Positions 19,932 to 29,058 are shown, numbered from the stretch's first letter. The stretch: DNA of 64,000 nt from an uncultured Altererythrobacter sp. (GCA_913055875.1 CAJXJY010000001.1:434001-498000); one strand, 5' to 3'. Notes: generated from the sequence alone by a model not told the origin. Program-made: numbers and translations.

Positions 19932-21308
19932 TCAAAAGTCGACCTGCGCGCGCACGCCGAACGAATCGACGCTGTACGAGGTGTCGCCCCCGGCGGCCGG
20001 ATGGACCGCATCGTCGTATTCGAGCCGGCCGTAATTGGCGAGGAAGCGGGTGTAGTCGGTCGGGGTCCAGATCAGCGACAGGTAATAGCCGTTCTGCATC
20101 CCGCCGACGATCCCGGCGTCGACGAGGTCGAGATAGTCGTAGCGGGCGTTGATCTGGAACGCGCCCATGCCGCCTTCGCCGACCGGATTGGCCGGTTTCA
20201 CGCGGTCGAACGTGCCGTTCTTGTAGCCGCGGCTGTCGCCTTCGGTCAGGAACATCCCGACCTCGGCATAGCCGCCGAAGAACGCCGGATCGGTGAGCGC
20301 ACCCGGGCGCCCGACCTGCTGGCGGAAGGCCTCGGCGGCGGCGTGGAACGGCCCCGCGATCACCGCCGCTTCGGCACCGAGCCCGAATTCGCTGTCCGCG
20401 CCGAGCGAACCGGTGTCGACGAAGCGTTCGGAGGTGAAATGGACCAGCGGGCGCTGGCGATAGCGCACCGTCATGCCCGGCTCGTAATCGGCATAATGCA
20501 CCGAACCGGCGAGATGGAGCTGCGCGTCGCCGACCTTCGGCATGAACACCACGCGCCCGTCGGCGCTCCAGTTCTCGTTCGATGCGTCGGCGATATTGTC
20601 GCCGTAGAGCCCGCCCTGCAGCAGCACGTCGCCAGCGCCGTATTGGACAGAGACGCCGATACGGCGTTCGAACCCGAAGGCGTCGGTGAAGGCGGCGCGC
20701 TCGATGAAGCTGGTGAAGCGGCTGCTCGACAGCTCCTCGATGCCCTGGAACGAGTTCTGGTGGCCGATCGCGATTTTGAGCCCCCCATCCTCGTAAGTGA
20801 GGATCGCATCGGAGACTTCGGTCGAATTGCCCGCGAAATCGACTTCGAACTTGTAGCCGAACCCGCCCGGGATATCGCCCTCGACCCCGAGCCGCGCGCG
20901 GCGGATCTCGTTGCCGAAGCCGTCGTCGCGGCCGGTCGAATCGGGGACGTCGGTGAAGCCCGCATCGACCTGGATGCGCCCGCGCGGCTTGAAGCTCCAG
21001 CCGCCTTTTCCTTCGACCAGCGGGGCGCCCTTCCAGGTGAGTTCGGTGCCGTCGTCGGCAGCCGGGGCATTCGCCGCTGCCGTCTCGGCCGCCTGCGCCG
21101 CGGCGGTGCGCGCCGCATCGGCGGTGGCTTCGGCTTGCGCCAGCTCGGCTTCGAGCATGTCGATCCGCGCCGCCATCCGCGCCATCTCCGCACGCATCGC
21201 GGCGAGTTCCTCGCGCACGCTCGCATCGTCGTCCTGCGCCGCGAGCGGCGCCGCCCAGCCGGTCGCAACCGCGAGGGCCACACCCGAAACCATCCAGTTC
21301 CGTTTCAT
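19932..21308 (-). CDS. OprO/OprP-family phosphate-selective porin
   Basis: 458-residue outer-membrane protein. After a signal peptide (ending near LAAQ) comes a coiled-coil of about 60 residues (EELAAMRAEMARMAARIDML) ended by an Ala-rich segment. The OprP-type barrel follows (FKPRGRIQVDAGFTDVPDS, GFGYKFEVDFAG) and ends with the terminal aromatic AQVDF. OprP/OprO trimers pass phosphate or polyphosphate. The arrangement upstream of pstS and a separate Pho box support the phosphate role. The coiled-coil could reach to the peptidoglycan; that is inference. Confidence 0.88.
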   Translation of the reverse strand: MKRNWMVSGVALAVATGWAAPLAAQDDDASVREELAAMRAEMARMAARIDMLEAELAQAEATADAARTAAAQAAETAAANAPAADDGTELTWKGAPLVEGKGGWSFKPRGRIQVDAGFTDVPDSTGRDDGFGNEIRRARLGVEGDIPGGFGYKFEVDFAGNSTEVSDAILTYEDGGLKIAIGHQNSFQGIEELSSSRFTSFIERAAFTDAFGFERRIGVSVQYGAGDVLLQGGLYGDNIADASNENWSADGRVVFMPKVGDAQLHLAGSVHYADYEPGMTVRYRQRPLVHFTSERFVDTGSLGADSEFGLGAEAAVIAGPFHAAAEAFRQQVGRPGALTDPAFFGGYAEVGMFLTEGDSRGYKNGTFDRVKPANPVGEGGMGAFQINARYDYLDLVDAGIVGGMQNGYYLSLIWTPTDYTRFLANYGRLEYDDAVHPAAGGDTSYSVDSFGVRAQVDF

Positions 21309-21367
21309 TTGCGTTACGTTTCCCTGACCGCTCTGTGTCCGATGCGTGACGCAGCTATGGGCGCTGT

Positions 21368-21385
21368 GTGACAGTCGCGTGACAA
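21368..21385 (-). promoter_or_regulatory. Pho box upstream of the OprO/P-like porin
   Basis: Minus strand TTGTCAC-GCGA-CTGTCAC, two half-sites at an 11-bp period, 60-77 bp before the porin ATG. A CATAGC lies 8 bases downstream in the -10 position, the same geometry as in the pstS site. Confidence 0.8.
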
Positions 21386-21526
21386 ACGAGCCGGATATTT
21401 ACGCACAGACCGCAGCCGCCGCCAAAGCAGCGGGCCCCGTTCGGCTTGCTCGTGCGTTGGCGGGGCAGGCGACTTGCCGCGAGATGGTTGCAATTGTAAC
21501 GGCTCGGGCCGAAACGGAGATTCGAC

Positions 21527-22645
21527 ATGCGCATCGGCTGCCCCACCGAAATCAAGAACCACGAATACCGCGTCGGCCTTACGCCCGAAAGCGTGCGCGA
21601 ACTGGCAAGCCGCGGCAACGAGGTGTGGATCCAGAGCGGCGCGGGCCTCGGGATCGGCGCGACCGACGAGGAATACCGCGCCGCGAGCGCCAAGATCGTC
21701 GACGGCCCCGATCCGATCTTCGCCGAATGCGAGATGGTGGTGAAGGTCAAGGAACCGCAGGCGATCGAGCGCTCCAAGCTGCACGAGGACCAGATCCTCT
21801 ACACCTATCTCCACCTCGCTCCCGATCCCGAGCAGACCGAGGACCTGGTCAATTCCGGCGTTACCGCGATCGCCTACGAGACGGTGACCGGCCCGCGCGG
21901 GTCGCTGCCGCTGCTGAAACCGATGAGCCAGGTGGCGGGGCGGATGAGCATCCAGGCCGGCGCCAACGCGCTCGAAAAGGCGCATGGCGGGCGCGGCGTG
22001 CTGATCGGCGGCGTGCCCGGCGTGCTGCCGGGCAAGGTGGTGGTGATCGGCGGCGGCGTGGTCGGCTTCAATGCGGCGCAGATGGCGGTCGGGCTCGGCG
22101 GCGATGTCGAGATTCTCGACCGCGATCCCGAAGTGCTGGAGAAGGTCGGCACCTTCTTCGAAGCGCGCGCGAGCACGCGCTTCTCGAACAAGACCAATCT
22201 CGAGGATGCGGTGTGCGGAGCCGACCTGGTGATCGGCGCGGTGCTGATCCCCGGCGCAGCGGCGCCCAAGCTGGTCACGCGCGACTTGCTCAAGCGGATG
22301 AAGCCGGGCGCGGTGCTGGTCGACGTCGCGATCGACCAGGGCGGCTGCTTCGAGACCAGCAAGCCCACCACGCATGCCGAGCCGACCTATGTCGTCGACG
22401 ATATCGTGCACTACTGCGTCGCCAACATGCCCGGCGCGGTCGCGCGCACCAGCACCTATGCGCTCAACAACGTGACCCTGCCGCACGCGCTGCGGATCGC
22501 CAGGCTGGGGTGGAAGGACGCAATGCGCGAGAACCCGCATCTCGCCGAGGGGCTCAACGTCCACAAGGGCAAGGTGACCTACCGGGCGGTGGCGGACGAG
22601 CTGAGCTACGACTACACGCCGGTCGAGGATGTTCTCGGTGAATAG
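21527..22645 (+). CDS. ald: Alanine dehydrogenase
   Basis: NAD-dependent enzyme interconverting L-alanine with pyruvate and ammonia. The 372-residue protein begins MRIGCPTEIKNHEYRVGLTP, with the substrate-binding VKVKEPQ and YTYLHLAPD, the catalytic His in the latter, and the Rossmann motif VVIGGGVVGFNAAQMAVGLG near residue 170. TSTYALNNVTLP occurs near the C-terminus. The ATG is preceded by cgaaacggag. Monocistronic; followed by a GTTCG-type repeat. Confidence 0.95.
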   Translation: MRIGCPTEIKNHEYRVGLTPESVRELASRGNEVWIQSGAGLGIGATDEEYRAASAKIVDGPDPIFAECEMVVKVKEPQAIERSKLHEDQILYTYLHLAPDPEQTEDLVNSGVTAIAYETVTGPRGSLPLLKPMSQVAGRMSIQAGANALEKAHGGRGVLIGGVPGVLPGKVVVIGGGVVGFNAAQMAVGLGGDVEILDRDPEVLEKVGTFFEARASTRFSNKTNLEDAVCGADLVIGAVLIPGAAAPKLVTRDLLKRMKPGAVLVDVAIDQGGCFETSKPTTHAEPTYVVDDIVHYCVANMPGAVARTSTYALNNVTLPHALRIARLGWKDAMRENPHLAEGLNVHKGKVTYRAVADELSYDYTPVEDVLGE

Positions 22646-22678
22646 GGGCCGGTTTCGTCGAGCCGCCTTCCCGGCCTC

Positions 22679-22748
22679 CGTTCGTCCTGAGCTTGTCGAA
22701 GGACGGTGGGGGAGCGCTCGCGTGGTTCGACAGGCTCACCACGAACGG
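22679..22748. repeat. GTTCG-type inverted repeat
   Basis: The arms CCGTTCGTCCTGAGCTTGTC and the reverse complement of GGTTCGACAGGCTCACCACG face each other around a short GC-rich centre and end in CGAACGG. Related copies are at 23159-23225, 36477-36568 and 42755-42868. Confidence 0.8.
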
Positions 22749-22762
22749 AGCTGGAGTCGGGT

Positions 22763-23149
22763 CTAGCGGAACGGCGCGAGCACATCCTCGCGCACGCGAA
22801 CCGGGCGCTGGGTCGCGCGGTCGAGCATTGCCCAACTGGTCGCGGCGGACACGAGCACCTTGCCCGCGCCGTCGCGGAAATCGACCCGGCGTAGCGACTT
22901 GGCGCCCTGCGCCTCGCCCTCGATCCAGGTCTCGCCGGTCACGCTCTCGCCCTCGGCGATATTGCCGCGATAGTCGATCTCGTGCCGCACCACGAGCCAG
23001 ACGAACTGCGCGCGATGCTCCGCCGGAGCGACCGCGTCCCAATGCGCGGTGGCGATATCCTGCACCCACTGCACCCACACCGCATTGTTGACGTGACCCA
23101 TCACGTCGATGTGCTCGTTGCGGGCGGTGAACTGCATTTCGAACTGCAT
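22763..23149 (-). CDS. Acyl-CoA thioesterase, 4HBT/YbgC-like
   Basis: 128-residue hotdog-fold protein. The motif HIDVMGHVNNAVWVQWVQD is typical of the 4-hydroxybenzoyl-CoA thioesterase family (D-x-x-G-H-V-N-N). The substrate is not predictable. The start MQFEMQF has a second in-frame ATG four codons on. It lies between two GTTCG-type repeats and is transcribed toward ald. Confidence 0.85.
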   Translation of the reverse strand: MQFEMQFTARNEHIDVMGHVNNAVWVQWVQDIATAHWDAVAPAEHRAQFVWLVVRHEIDYRGNIAEGESVTGETWIEGEAQGAKSLRRVDFRDGAGKVLVSAATSWAMLDRATQRPVRVREDVLAPFR

Positions 23150-23158
23150 ACAAATCTC

Positions 23159-23225
23159 CGTTCGGTTCGAGCGAAGTCGAGAACCTGCAAGCACCCGTGT
23201 CTCGACTTCGCTCGACACGAACGGA
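23159..23225. repeat. GTTCG-type inverted repeat
   Basis: CCGTTCGGTTCGAGCGAAG and TCGAGAAC face CTCGACTTCGCTCGACACG and AACGG. It fills the 86-bp gap between the ptrB stop and the thioesterase start. Confidence 0.8.
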
Positions 23226-23235
23226 AACGCGGGAC

Positions 23236-25308
23236 TTATTCCGCCATCCCCATCTGCCACAGGATGAAGGCGAATTCCTCGGCCGTCTCCTCGAGGCTCC
23301 GGAAGCGGCCCGACTTGCCGCCGTGGCCCGCGCCCATATTGGTCTTGAGCAGCAATTCGGTATCGCCGGTCTTCATCTCGCGCAGGCGGGCGACCCATTT
23401 GGCCGGTTCCCAATAGGTCACGCGCGGGTCGTTCAGACCGGCGGTGACCAGCATCGGCGGGTAGTCCTGCGCGCGCACGTTCTCGTAGGGGCTGTAGCTC
23501 GCGATCAGCTCGAACGCCTCGCGATCCTCGATCGGATTGCCCCATTCGGGCCATTCGCCGGGCGTCAGCGGCAGCGAGGCGTCGAGCATGGTGTTGAGCA
23601 CGTCGACGAAGGGCACATGCGCCACGACCGCGCCCCACAGCTCGGGGTCCGAATTGACCACCGCGCCCATCAGCCCGCCGCCCGCCGAGCCGCCCGAAAT
23701 GCTGATCCGCCCGGCCTTGGTGTAGCCGCGCGCGACCAGCCCGTTCGCGACATCCACGAAATCGGTGAAAGTGTTGACCCGGCGTTCGAGCTTGCCCGCC
23801 TTGTACCAGGCGCGGCCGAGATCGTCGCCGCCGCGGATATGCGCGATGGCGTAGGCGAAGCCGCGGTCGACCAGGCTCAGCCGCGCTGTCGAGAAACCGG
23901 GCGGGATGGCGATGCCGTAGGCGCCGTAGCCGTAGAGATGGAGCGGCCCCGGCTGCTCCCGGTCGGCGCGATAGACGATCGAGACGGGGATCGGCGTGCC
24001 GTCGCGCGCCGCGATTTCGAGCCGCTCGGTGCGGTATTGCGAGGCGTCGTAGCCGGAGGGGATTTCCTGCACCTTGCGCGTTTCGAGGCGCTGTTCGGCG
24101 ACGTGGTAGTCGTAGACGGTCGAGGGACTGACCATGCTCTCGTAGGAGAGGCGCAGCTTGTCGGTCGCCCATTCGGGATTGGTACCGAGCCCGGCGCTGT
24201 AGCTCGCCTCGGGGAATGCGACCGGCTCGATCCGCGCGGGGTCGTCGTAATAGCGCACTTCGATCCGGTCGAGGCCGGCGAGACGGCCGTCGACGACGTA
24301 GAAATCGCGGAACAGCTCGAAACCGGTCAGGTAGAGCTCGTCCGAGCCCTCGATCAGCGTCGTCCATTCGGCGGGCGCATCGAGCGGCGCGGTGGCGAGG
24401 CGGAAATTCTCGTGCGTGTCGTTGGCGCAGACGTAGAGCGTACCGTCGCGCTCGTCGACGTCGTATTCGAGGCCCTTCTCGCGCGCGCGCACCAACAGCG
24501 GCTCGGCGAGCGGATCGGCGGCGGGGATCAGCCGCACTTCGCTCGTCTCGTGGTCGCTGGTGGTGACGATCAGCCATTGCTCGTTGGCCGAGAGCGAAGA
24601 GCCTACGCGGAAGCCCTCGTCGTCCTCGTGGTAGAGTTCGACATCGTCGTCGAGCGGCGTGCCGAGCCAGTGCAGCCGCGCATTGTCGGTCCGCCACTGT
24701 TCGTTGGCGAGCGAGTAGACGAGGCCACTGTCACCCGCGACCCACACCAGCGAGGACAGCGTACCGGGGATCTCGTCCGCCAGCATTTCGCCGCTCTCGA
24801 GGTCCTTGATCCGCACGGTGAAGCGTTCGGAGCCGTTGTCGTCGACCGCATAGGCCAGCAGCCTGCCGCCCTGGCTCACCGACAGCGTGCCGAGGCGGAA
24901 ATAGTCCTTGCCCTCGGCCAGCGCAGGTTCGTCGAGGATCAGCTGGTCTTCGGTCCCGTCGTCCTTGGCTCCAACCGGCCTGCGCCACCATTTCTTGTAC
25001 TCGGCGCCTTCCTCGAACTCGATCCAGTAGAGCCACTCGCCGTCCTTGTAGGGGACCGATGTGTCGGCTTCCTTGATCCGCGCGCGCATCTCCCTGAACA
25101 GCGTATCGACCAGCGGCCGGTGCGATTTCATGCGCCGCTCGAACCATGCGTTCTCCGCCTCCAGGTGTGCGAGGATCGCCTTGTCCTTGACCTCGGGATA
25201 GCCGGGGTCGCGCAGCCAGGCGTAATCGTCGGAAATATCGCGCCCGTGATACGAGGCGACAGCCGGTTTCCTCGCCGCGATCGGCGGTGCTACGGTGGAA
25301 TCATCCAT
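23236..25308 (-). CDS. ptrB: Oligopeptidase B (S9 prolyl-oligopeptidase family)
   Basis: Serine peptidase that cleaves small peptides after basic residues in the cytoplasm. It has an N-terminal beta-propeller (DDYAWLRDPGYPEV, then GEWLYWIEFEEGAEYKKWW) and a C-terminal alpha/beta-hydrolase domain with the nucleophile in GGSAGGGLMGAV (serine near residue 541), and the catalytic histidine in MGAGHGGKSGR near the end. About 690 residues, as in the family. I start at MDDSTVAPPIA; an ATG 9 bp upstream (MRRMDDS) is also possible. Divergent from pepP, 37 bp apart. Confidence 0.92.
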   Translation of the reverse strand: MDDSTVAPPIAARKPAVASYHGRDISDDYAWLRDPGYPEVKDKAILAHLEAENAWFERRMKSHRPLVDTLFREMRARIKEADTSVPYKDGEWLYWIEFEEGAEYKKWWRRPVGAKDDGTEDQLILDEPALAEGKDYFRLGTLSVSQGGRLLAYAVDDNGSERFTVRIKDLESGEMLADEIPGTLSSLVWVAGDSGLVYSLANEQWRTDNARLHWLGTPLDDDVELYHEDDEGFRVGSSLSANEQWLIVTTSDHETSEVRLIPAADPLAEPLLVRAREKGLEYDVDERDGTLYVCANDTHENFRLATAPLDAPAEWTTLIEGSDELYLTGFELFRDFYVVDGRLAGLDRIEVRYYDDPARIEPVAFPEASYSAGLGTNPEWATDKLRLSYESMVSPSTVYDYHVAEQRLETRKVQEIPSGYDASQYRTERLEIAARDGTPIPVSIVYRADREQPGPLHLYGYGAYGIAIPPGFSTARLSLVDRGFAYAIAHIRGGDDLGRAWYKAGKLERRVNTFTDFVDVANGLVARGYTKAGRISISGGSAGGGLMGAVVNSDPELWGAVVAHVPFVDVLNTMLDASLPLTPGEWPEWGNPIEDREAFELIASYSPYENVRAQDYPPMLVTAGLNDPRVTYWEPAKWVARLREMKTGDTELLLKTNMGAGHGGKSGRFRSLEETAEEFAFILWQMGMAE

Positions 25309-25345
25309 GCGGCGCATCTATGTAGGGCGCGAAAGGACCGCAACC

Positions 25346-27178
25346 ATGCTGATGCAAACCCACGAAGCCCGCCTTGCCGCCCTGCGCGAGGAATTGAAGC
25401 GACAAGGCCTCGACGGCTTCGTGGTGCCGATCTCGGACGAGCACATGTCCGAATATATCGGCGCCTACGCCCAGCGGCTCGCCTGGCTGACCGGCTTCGG
25501 CGGCTCGGCGGGCAGCGCGATCGTGCTGGCGGACGGCTATCAGGGCAAGGGCGCGGCGATGTTCGTCGACGGGCGCTACACCATCCAGGTCGCCGACCAG
25601 GTCGACTCCAAGCTCTACGACTACGAGAGCGTGCCCGCGACCAGCCACGCCGAATGGCTCGCCGCCAATGCGCCGGAGGGTGCGAAGATCGGCTACGATG
25701 CGTGGCTCCATTCGAAGGGCTGGGCCGACGGCGTCGCCCGCGCGCTGGCGAAGAAGGGCGGCGAACTGGTCGCGGTCGATACGAATCCGGTCGATGCGGT
25801 GTGGGCCGACCAGCCCGAACCCTCGGCCGCGCCTGCAGTCATCCATGCCGACGAGCATGCCGGCCGCTCGAGCGCCGAGAAGCGCGGCGAGGTCGCCGAC
25901 TGGCTCAAGCGCGAAGGCTACGATGCGGCGGTGGTCAGCGCGCTCGATTCGATCGCGTGGCTGCTCAATATCCGTGGGCAAGACGTCGACCGCACGCCGG
26001 TCGCGCTGAGCTACGTCATCGCGCACCAGGACGGGACGGCGGAGCTGTTTATCGCGCCCGAAAAGGTCACCCCTGAAGTCGAGCAGCATCTCGGCAATGC
26101 GGTGACGGTGCGGCCGCGCAGCGAATTCGAAAGCGTGCTCGGGGCGATGAAGGGCAAGACGGTCACGGTCGATCCCGATTACGGCGTCGCCGCGATCACG
26201 CTCGCGCTCGAAGCCGCGGGTGCGAGTGCGGTCGCCGAGCGCGACCCCACGATCCTGCCCAAGGCGATCAAGAACGAGACCGAACAGGAGGGCCAGCGCG
26301 AGGCCCAGCGCCGCGACGGTGCGGCGGTGGCGAAATATCTCCACTGGCTGTCGGTCGAAGCGCCGAAGGGCGGCGAGACCGAGCTGTCCGCGGCGGCCAG
26401 GCTGCAGGAATTCCGCAAGGCCACCGGCGCGCTCAAGGACAACAGCTTCGACACCATTTCCGCCGCGGGTCCGCACGCGGCGATCCCGCATTACCGCGTC
26501 GACGAGGAATCGAACCTGCCGATCGCGCCTGGCAGCATCTTCCTGTGCGATTCGGGCGGGCAGTATCTCGACGGCACCACCGATATCACACGCACCGTGT
26601 GGATCGGGACGCCGGATGGTTTGGGAGAACCCTCCGCCGAGCAGAAGGATCGCTTCACCCGCGTGCTCAAGGGCCATATCCAGATCGCCCGCGCGGTCTT
26701 TCCGCAGGGGACGGTCGGCGGCCAGCTCGACGCGTTCGCGCGGCAATATCTGTGGCAGGCGGGGGTCGACTACGCGCACGGCACCGGCCACGGCGTCGGC
26801 AGCTATCTCGGCGTCCACGAGGGCCCGCAGCGGATCGGCAAGCTCGGCGGGGGGCAGGCGGGCACCGACCAGGAACTGCATGCCGGCATGATCCTCTCCA
26901 ACGAGCCGGGCTATTACAAGGGCGGCGAATACGGCATCCGGATCGAGAATCTCGTGATCACCGAACGGCGCGAGATCGACGGCGGCGAGGGCGACTGGCT
27001 CGGCTTCGAGACCGTCACCTTCGTCCCGATCGACCGCACGCTGGTGGAGCGCGGCCTGCTGACCGGCGAGGAAATCGCGTGGTGGAACGCCTATCACGCG
27101 CAGGTGCGCGCAATCCTCGCGCCGCAGCTCGAAGGCGATGTGCTCGCCTGGCTGGAGGATGCCTGCCGGCCCTTGTAA
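25346..27178 (+). CDS. pepP: Xaa-Pro aminopeptidase (M24B)
   Basis: Dinuclear metal aminopeptidase that removes an N-terminal residue before proline. The 610-residue protein has two creatinase-like N-terminal domains (DGFVVPISDEHMSEYIGAYA; AWLLNIRGQDVDRTPV) and a C-terminal pita-bread domain with metal ligands in LCDSGGQYLDGTTDITRT, HGTGHGVGSYLGVHEGPQ and LSNEPGYYKGGEYGIRIEN. The size matches the eukaryote-like three-domain aminopeptidase P. The start is ATGCTGATG, giving MLMQTHEARLAAL. Confidence 0.93.
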   Translation: MLMQTHEARLAALREELKRQGLDGFVVPISDEHMSEYIGAYAQRLAWLTGFGGSAGSAIVLADGYQGKGAAMFVDGRYTIQVADQVDSKLYDYESVPATSHAEWLAANAPEGAKIGYDAWLHSKGWADGVARALAKKGGELVAVDTNPVDAVWADQPEPSAAPAVIHADEHAGRSSAEKRGEVADWLKREGYDAAVVSALDSIAWLLNIRGQDVDRTPVALSYVIAHQDGTAELFIAPEKVTPEVEQHLGNAVTVRPRSEFESVLGAMKGKTVTVDPDYGVAAITLALEAAGASAVAERDPTILPKAIKNETEQEGQREAQRRDGAAVAKYLHWLSVEAPKGGETELSAAARLQEFRKATGALKDNSFDTISAAGPHAAIPHYRVDEESNLPIAPGSIFLCDSGGQYLDGTTDITRTVWIGTPDGLGEPSAEQKDRFTRVLKGHIQIARAVFPQGTVGGQLDAFARQYLWQAGVDYAHGTGHGVGSYLGVHEGPQRIGKLGGGQAGTDQELHAGMILSNEPGYYKGGEYGIRIENLVITERREIDGGEGDWLGFETVTFVPIDRTLVERGLLTGEEIAWWNAYHAQVRAILAPQLEGDVLAWLEDACRPL

Positions 27179-27236
27179 GGCGGCCAATGTTCCGTTAATG
27201 TTCCATAGGTCGCGAATCGCTTGAGGAGACAATGCG

Positions 27237-27635
27237 ATGATCGGTTACGTGACTTTGGGTACCAACGACCTGCAAGGCAATGCGCCCTTCTACGACGCCA
27301 TCGCTAGGGAAATGGGCGTCGGGCGGATGATGGAATTCGACCAGTTCATCGCCTGGGGAACGTGGGACGGCGGCGCCGGTGTCGCGCTGACCAAGCCGTT
27401 CGACGAAAAAGACGCCACCGTCGGCAACGGCACGATGGTCGCGCTGCAGGCGAAGGACAAGGAACAGGTCCACAGACTGCACGAAATCGCGCTGGCGAAC
27501 GGCGGCAGCGACGAGGGCGCACCCGGCCCGCGCGGCGAACCCGACGAGCAGGGCAACACCTTCTACGCCGGCTATTTCCGCGATCCCGACGGCAACAAGC
27601 TCAACGCCTTCTGCATGGTGAATTCGGGTGGCTGA
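27237..27635 (+). CDS. VOC (glyoxalase-fold) family protein
   Basis: 132-residue vicinal-oxygen-chelate protein: MIGYVTLGTNDLQGNAPFYD at the start and YFRDPDGNKLNAFC at the end are typical of the family. Reaction unknown. Its stop overlaps the next gene by 8 bp, so the two are probably co-expressed. Confidence 0.85.
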   Translation: MIGYVTLGTNDLQGNAPFYDAIAREMGVGRMMEFDQFIAWGTWDGGAGVALTKPFDEKDATVGNGTMVALQAKDKEQVHRLHEIALANGGSDEGAPGPRGEPDEQGNTFYAGYFRDPDGNKLNAFCMVNSGG

Positions 27636-28026
27636 GCCGCGCAAGCTCGCCGACAGCTTCATCCATCTGGGGCTCGGCGCGACCGCCGAGCCCCAGCCGC
27701 CCTTCGACGGGATGGAGTGGTACGAGGAATACGGCAGGCGGCATGGCGGCGACGGGCGCGAAGGCAGGCTCGTTTCGCAGCACAGTTTCGACGAGGGCTG
27801 GGACAGCTGGGAAATGCACCCGCTCGGCGCCGAGGTGGTAATCTGCACCGAGGGCGCAATGGTGCTGACGCAGGAATTTCCCGACGGGCGGACCGAGCAG
27901 GTGGCGCTGGCCGCGGGAGACTATGCGATCAACCCGCCCGGCGTGTGGCATATCGCCGATGTCGAGACGCGCTGCACCGCGATCTTCATCACCGCGGGCG
28001 AAGGAACCGAACACCGGCCGCGCTGA
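27628..28026 (+). CDS. Cupin-domain protein
   Basis: 132 residues with a single cupin barrel: SQHSFDEGWDSWEMHPLGAE (metal-motif region), VVICTEGAMVL, and AGDYAINPPGVWHIADVE, whose W-H-I position carries the second-motif histidine. The start is a GTG overlapping the VOC gene. Likely a small metal-binding enzyme or sugar/acid-binding protein; no substrate can be given. Confidence 0.78.
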   Translation: MAEPRKLADSFIHLGLGATAEPQPPFDGMEWYEEYGRRHGGDGREGRLVSQHSFDEGWDSWEMHPLGAEVVICTEGAMVLTQEFPDGRTEQVALAAGDYAINPPGVWHIADVETRCTAIFITAGEGTEHRPR

Positions 28027-28154
28027 GGTGGCCTCTTGGCTTTGCATATGGGCTTGCACGCGCATGAACGGGCGCTGCCGGGCGATACAATTTGCGACAA
28101 TTCTCGCCTGCACCGGCATAAGCCTGCGACAATAAGCTTCTAGAACGGCATCAC

Positions 28155-28209
28155 GAGCTGCGGTGGTGCCGACCATCCTCCCCCTCCCCCCAAGGCGCCG
28201 CCGCAGCTC
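28155..28209 (+). promoter_or_regulatory. Long hairpin in the leader of the EF-hand gene
   Basis: GAGCTGCGGTGGTGCC (28155-28170) pairs over 16 positions, with two G-U pairs, with GGCGCCGCCGCAGCTC (28194-28209). The 23-nt loop is pyrimidine-rich with CCTCC. No T-run follows, so it is not a classical terminator. It ends 29 bp before the EF-hand start, whose ribosome-binding site is ttggagag, so it may affect expression of that gene. Confidence 0.55.
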
Positions 28210-28238
28210 AATCGCTTATTTCGATTGGAGAGACTCAC

Positions 28239-29000
28239 ATGCGTAAACTGACCCTCACTCTTTCCGCCGCCGCGCTGGCTCTGGCCGGCGGCGCGACTGT
28301 CGCCTACAGCCAGGACGGCCGCCACGGCCCCGATGCCGATGGCGACGGCGCCGTAACCAGGGCGGAAGCCACCGCGCACGCCGCGCAGATGTTTGCCCGG
28401 ATGGACGTCAATTCGGACGGCGCGATCAACGCCGCCGACCGCGAGGCGCGCAAGGCCGAGCGCTTCGCGAAGATGGACGCCAATGGCGACGGCGAGCTGA
28501 CCCAGGCCGAAATGCAGGCCGCTCGCGAGGCGCGCCGCGCGAAGATGCAGCAGCGCCGTGCCGAGCGCGCCGAGAAGCGCGCCGATCGCGCCGCCGAGCG
28601 CTTCGCCCGCCTCGACACCGACAATTCGGGTGGCATTTCGCAAGCCGAGATGGACGCTGCCCGCGAGAAGCGCGGCGACATGCGTGCAGCCCGCAAGGGC
28701 GGCGACGGCGAGATGCGCAAGCACCGCCGCGGCAAGCGTGGTCATGGCATGCGTGGCCATCGCGGCATGCGCGGCGGCATGGCGATGATGCACGGCATGC
28801 TCAGGCAGGCCGATACCGATGGCGACAAGTCGGTCACCCGCGCCGAATTCGATGCCGCGGTGGCGTCGCACTTTGCGCAGACCGACACCGACAACAACGG
28901 TTCGATCTCCGCCGAAGAGCGCAAGGCCGCGCACGAAGCGATGAAGGCCAAGTGGCAGGCGAAGCGCGAAGAGCGCCGCGCCCGCCGCAGCGCCCAGTAA
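28239..29000 (+). CDS. Periplasmic EF-hand calcium-binding protein
   Basis: 253 residues with a signal peptide (to about residue 25, VAYSQ). Six EF-hand loops of the DxDxDG type can be read: DADGDGAVTRAE (32-43), DVNSDGAINAAD (56-67), DANGDGELTQAE (80-91), DTDNSGGISQAE (126-137), DTDGDKSVTRAE and DTDNNGSISAEE near the C-terminus. Between them are strongly charged Arg/Lys/Glu-rich helices and a Met/His/Gly-rich stretch (GMRGHRGMRGGMAMMHG) that could bind another metal. It precedes a two-component pair on the same strand, 58 bp before the regulator ATG. Confidence 0.85.
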   Translation: MRKLTLTLSAAALALAGGATVAYSQDGRHGPDADGDGAVTRAEATAHAAQMFARMDVNSDGAINAADREARKAERFAKMDANGDGELTQAEMQAAREARRAKMQQRRAERAEKRADRAAERFARLDTDNSGGISQAEMDAAREKRGDMRAARKGGDGEMRKHRRGKRGHGMRGHRGMRGGMAMMHGMLRQADTDGDKSVTRAEFDAAVASHFAQTDTDNNGSISAEERKAAHEAMKAKWQAKREERRARRSAQ

Positions 29001-29010
29001 TGCGACAGGC

Positions 29011-29034
29011 GCGGGGCGCTTGCGAGCGCCCCGC
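29011..29034 (+). other. Perfect 10-bp hairpin between the EF-hand gene and the response regulator
   Basis: GCGGGGCGCT-TGCG-AGCGCCCCGC without a T-run. It may slow transcription or stabilise the upstream mRNA end, so that the EF-hand gene is expressed more than the two-component genes. Confidence 0.6.
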
Positions 29035-29058
29035 CGCCACCCTAGGCGCGACAACACC

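Noticed and set aside
25301-27232. 643-codon minus-strand frame across pepP
   Set aside because: Shadow of pepP; no motif, no ribosome-binding site and atypical residue composition.
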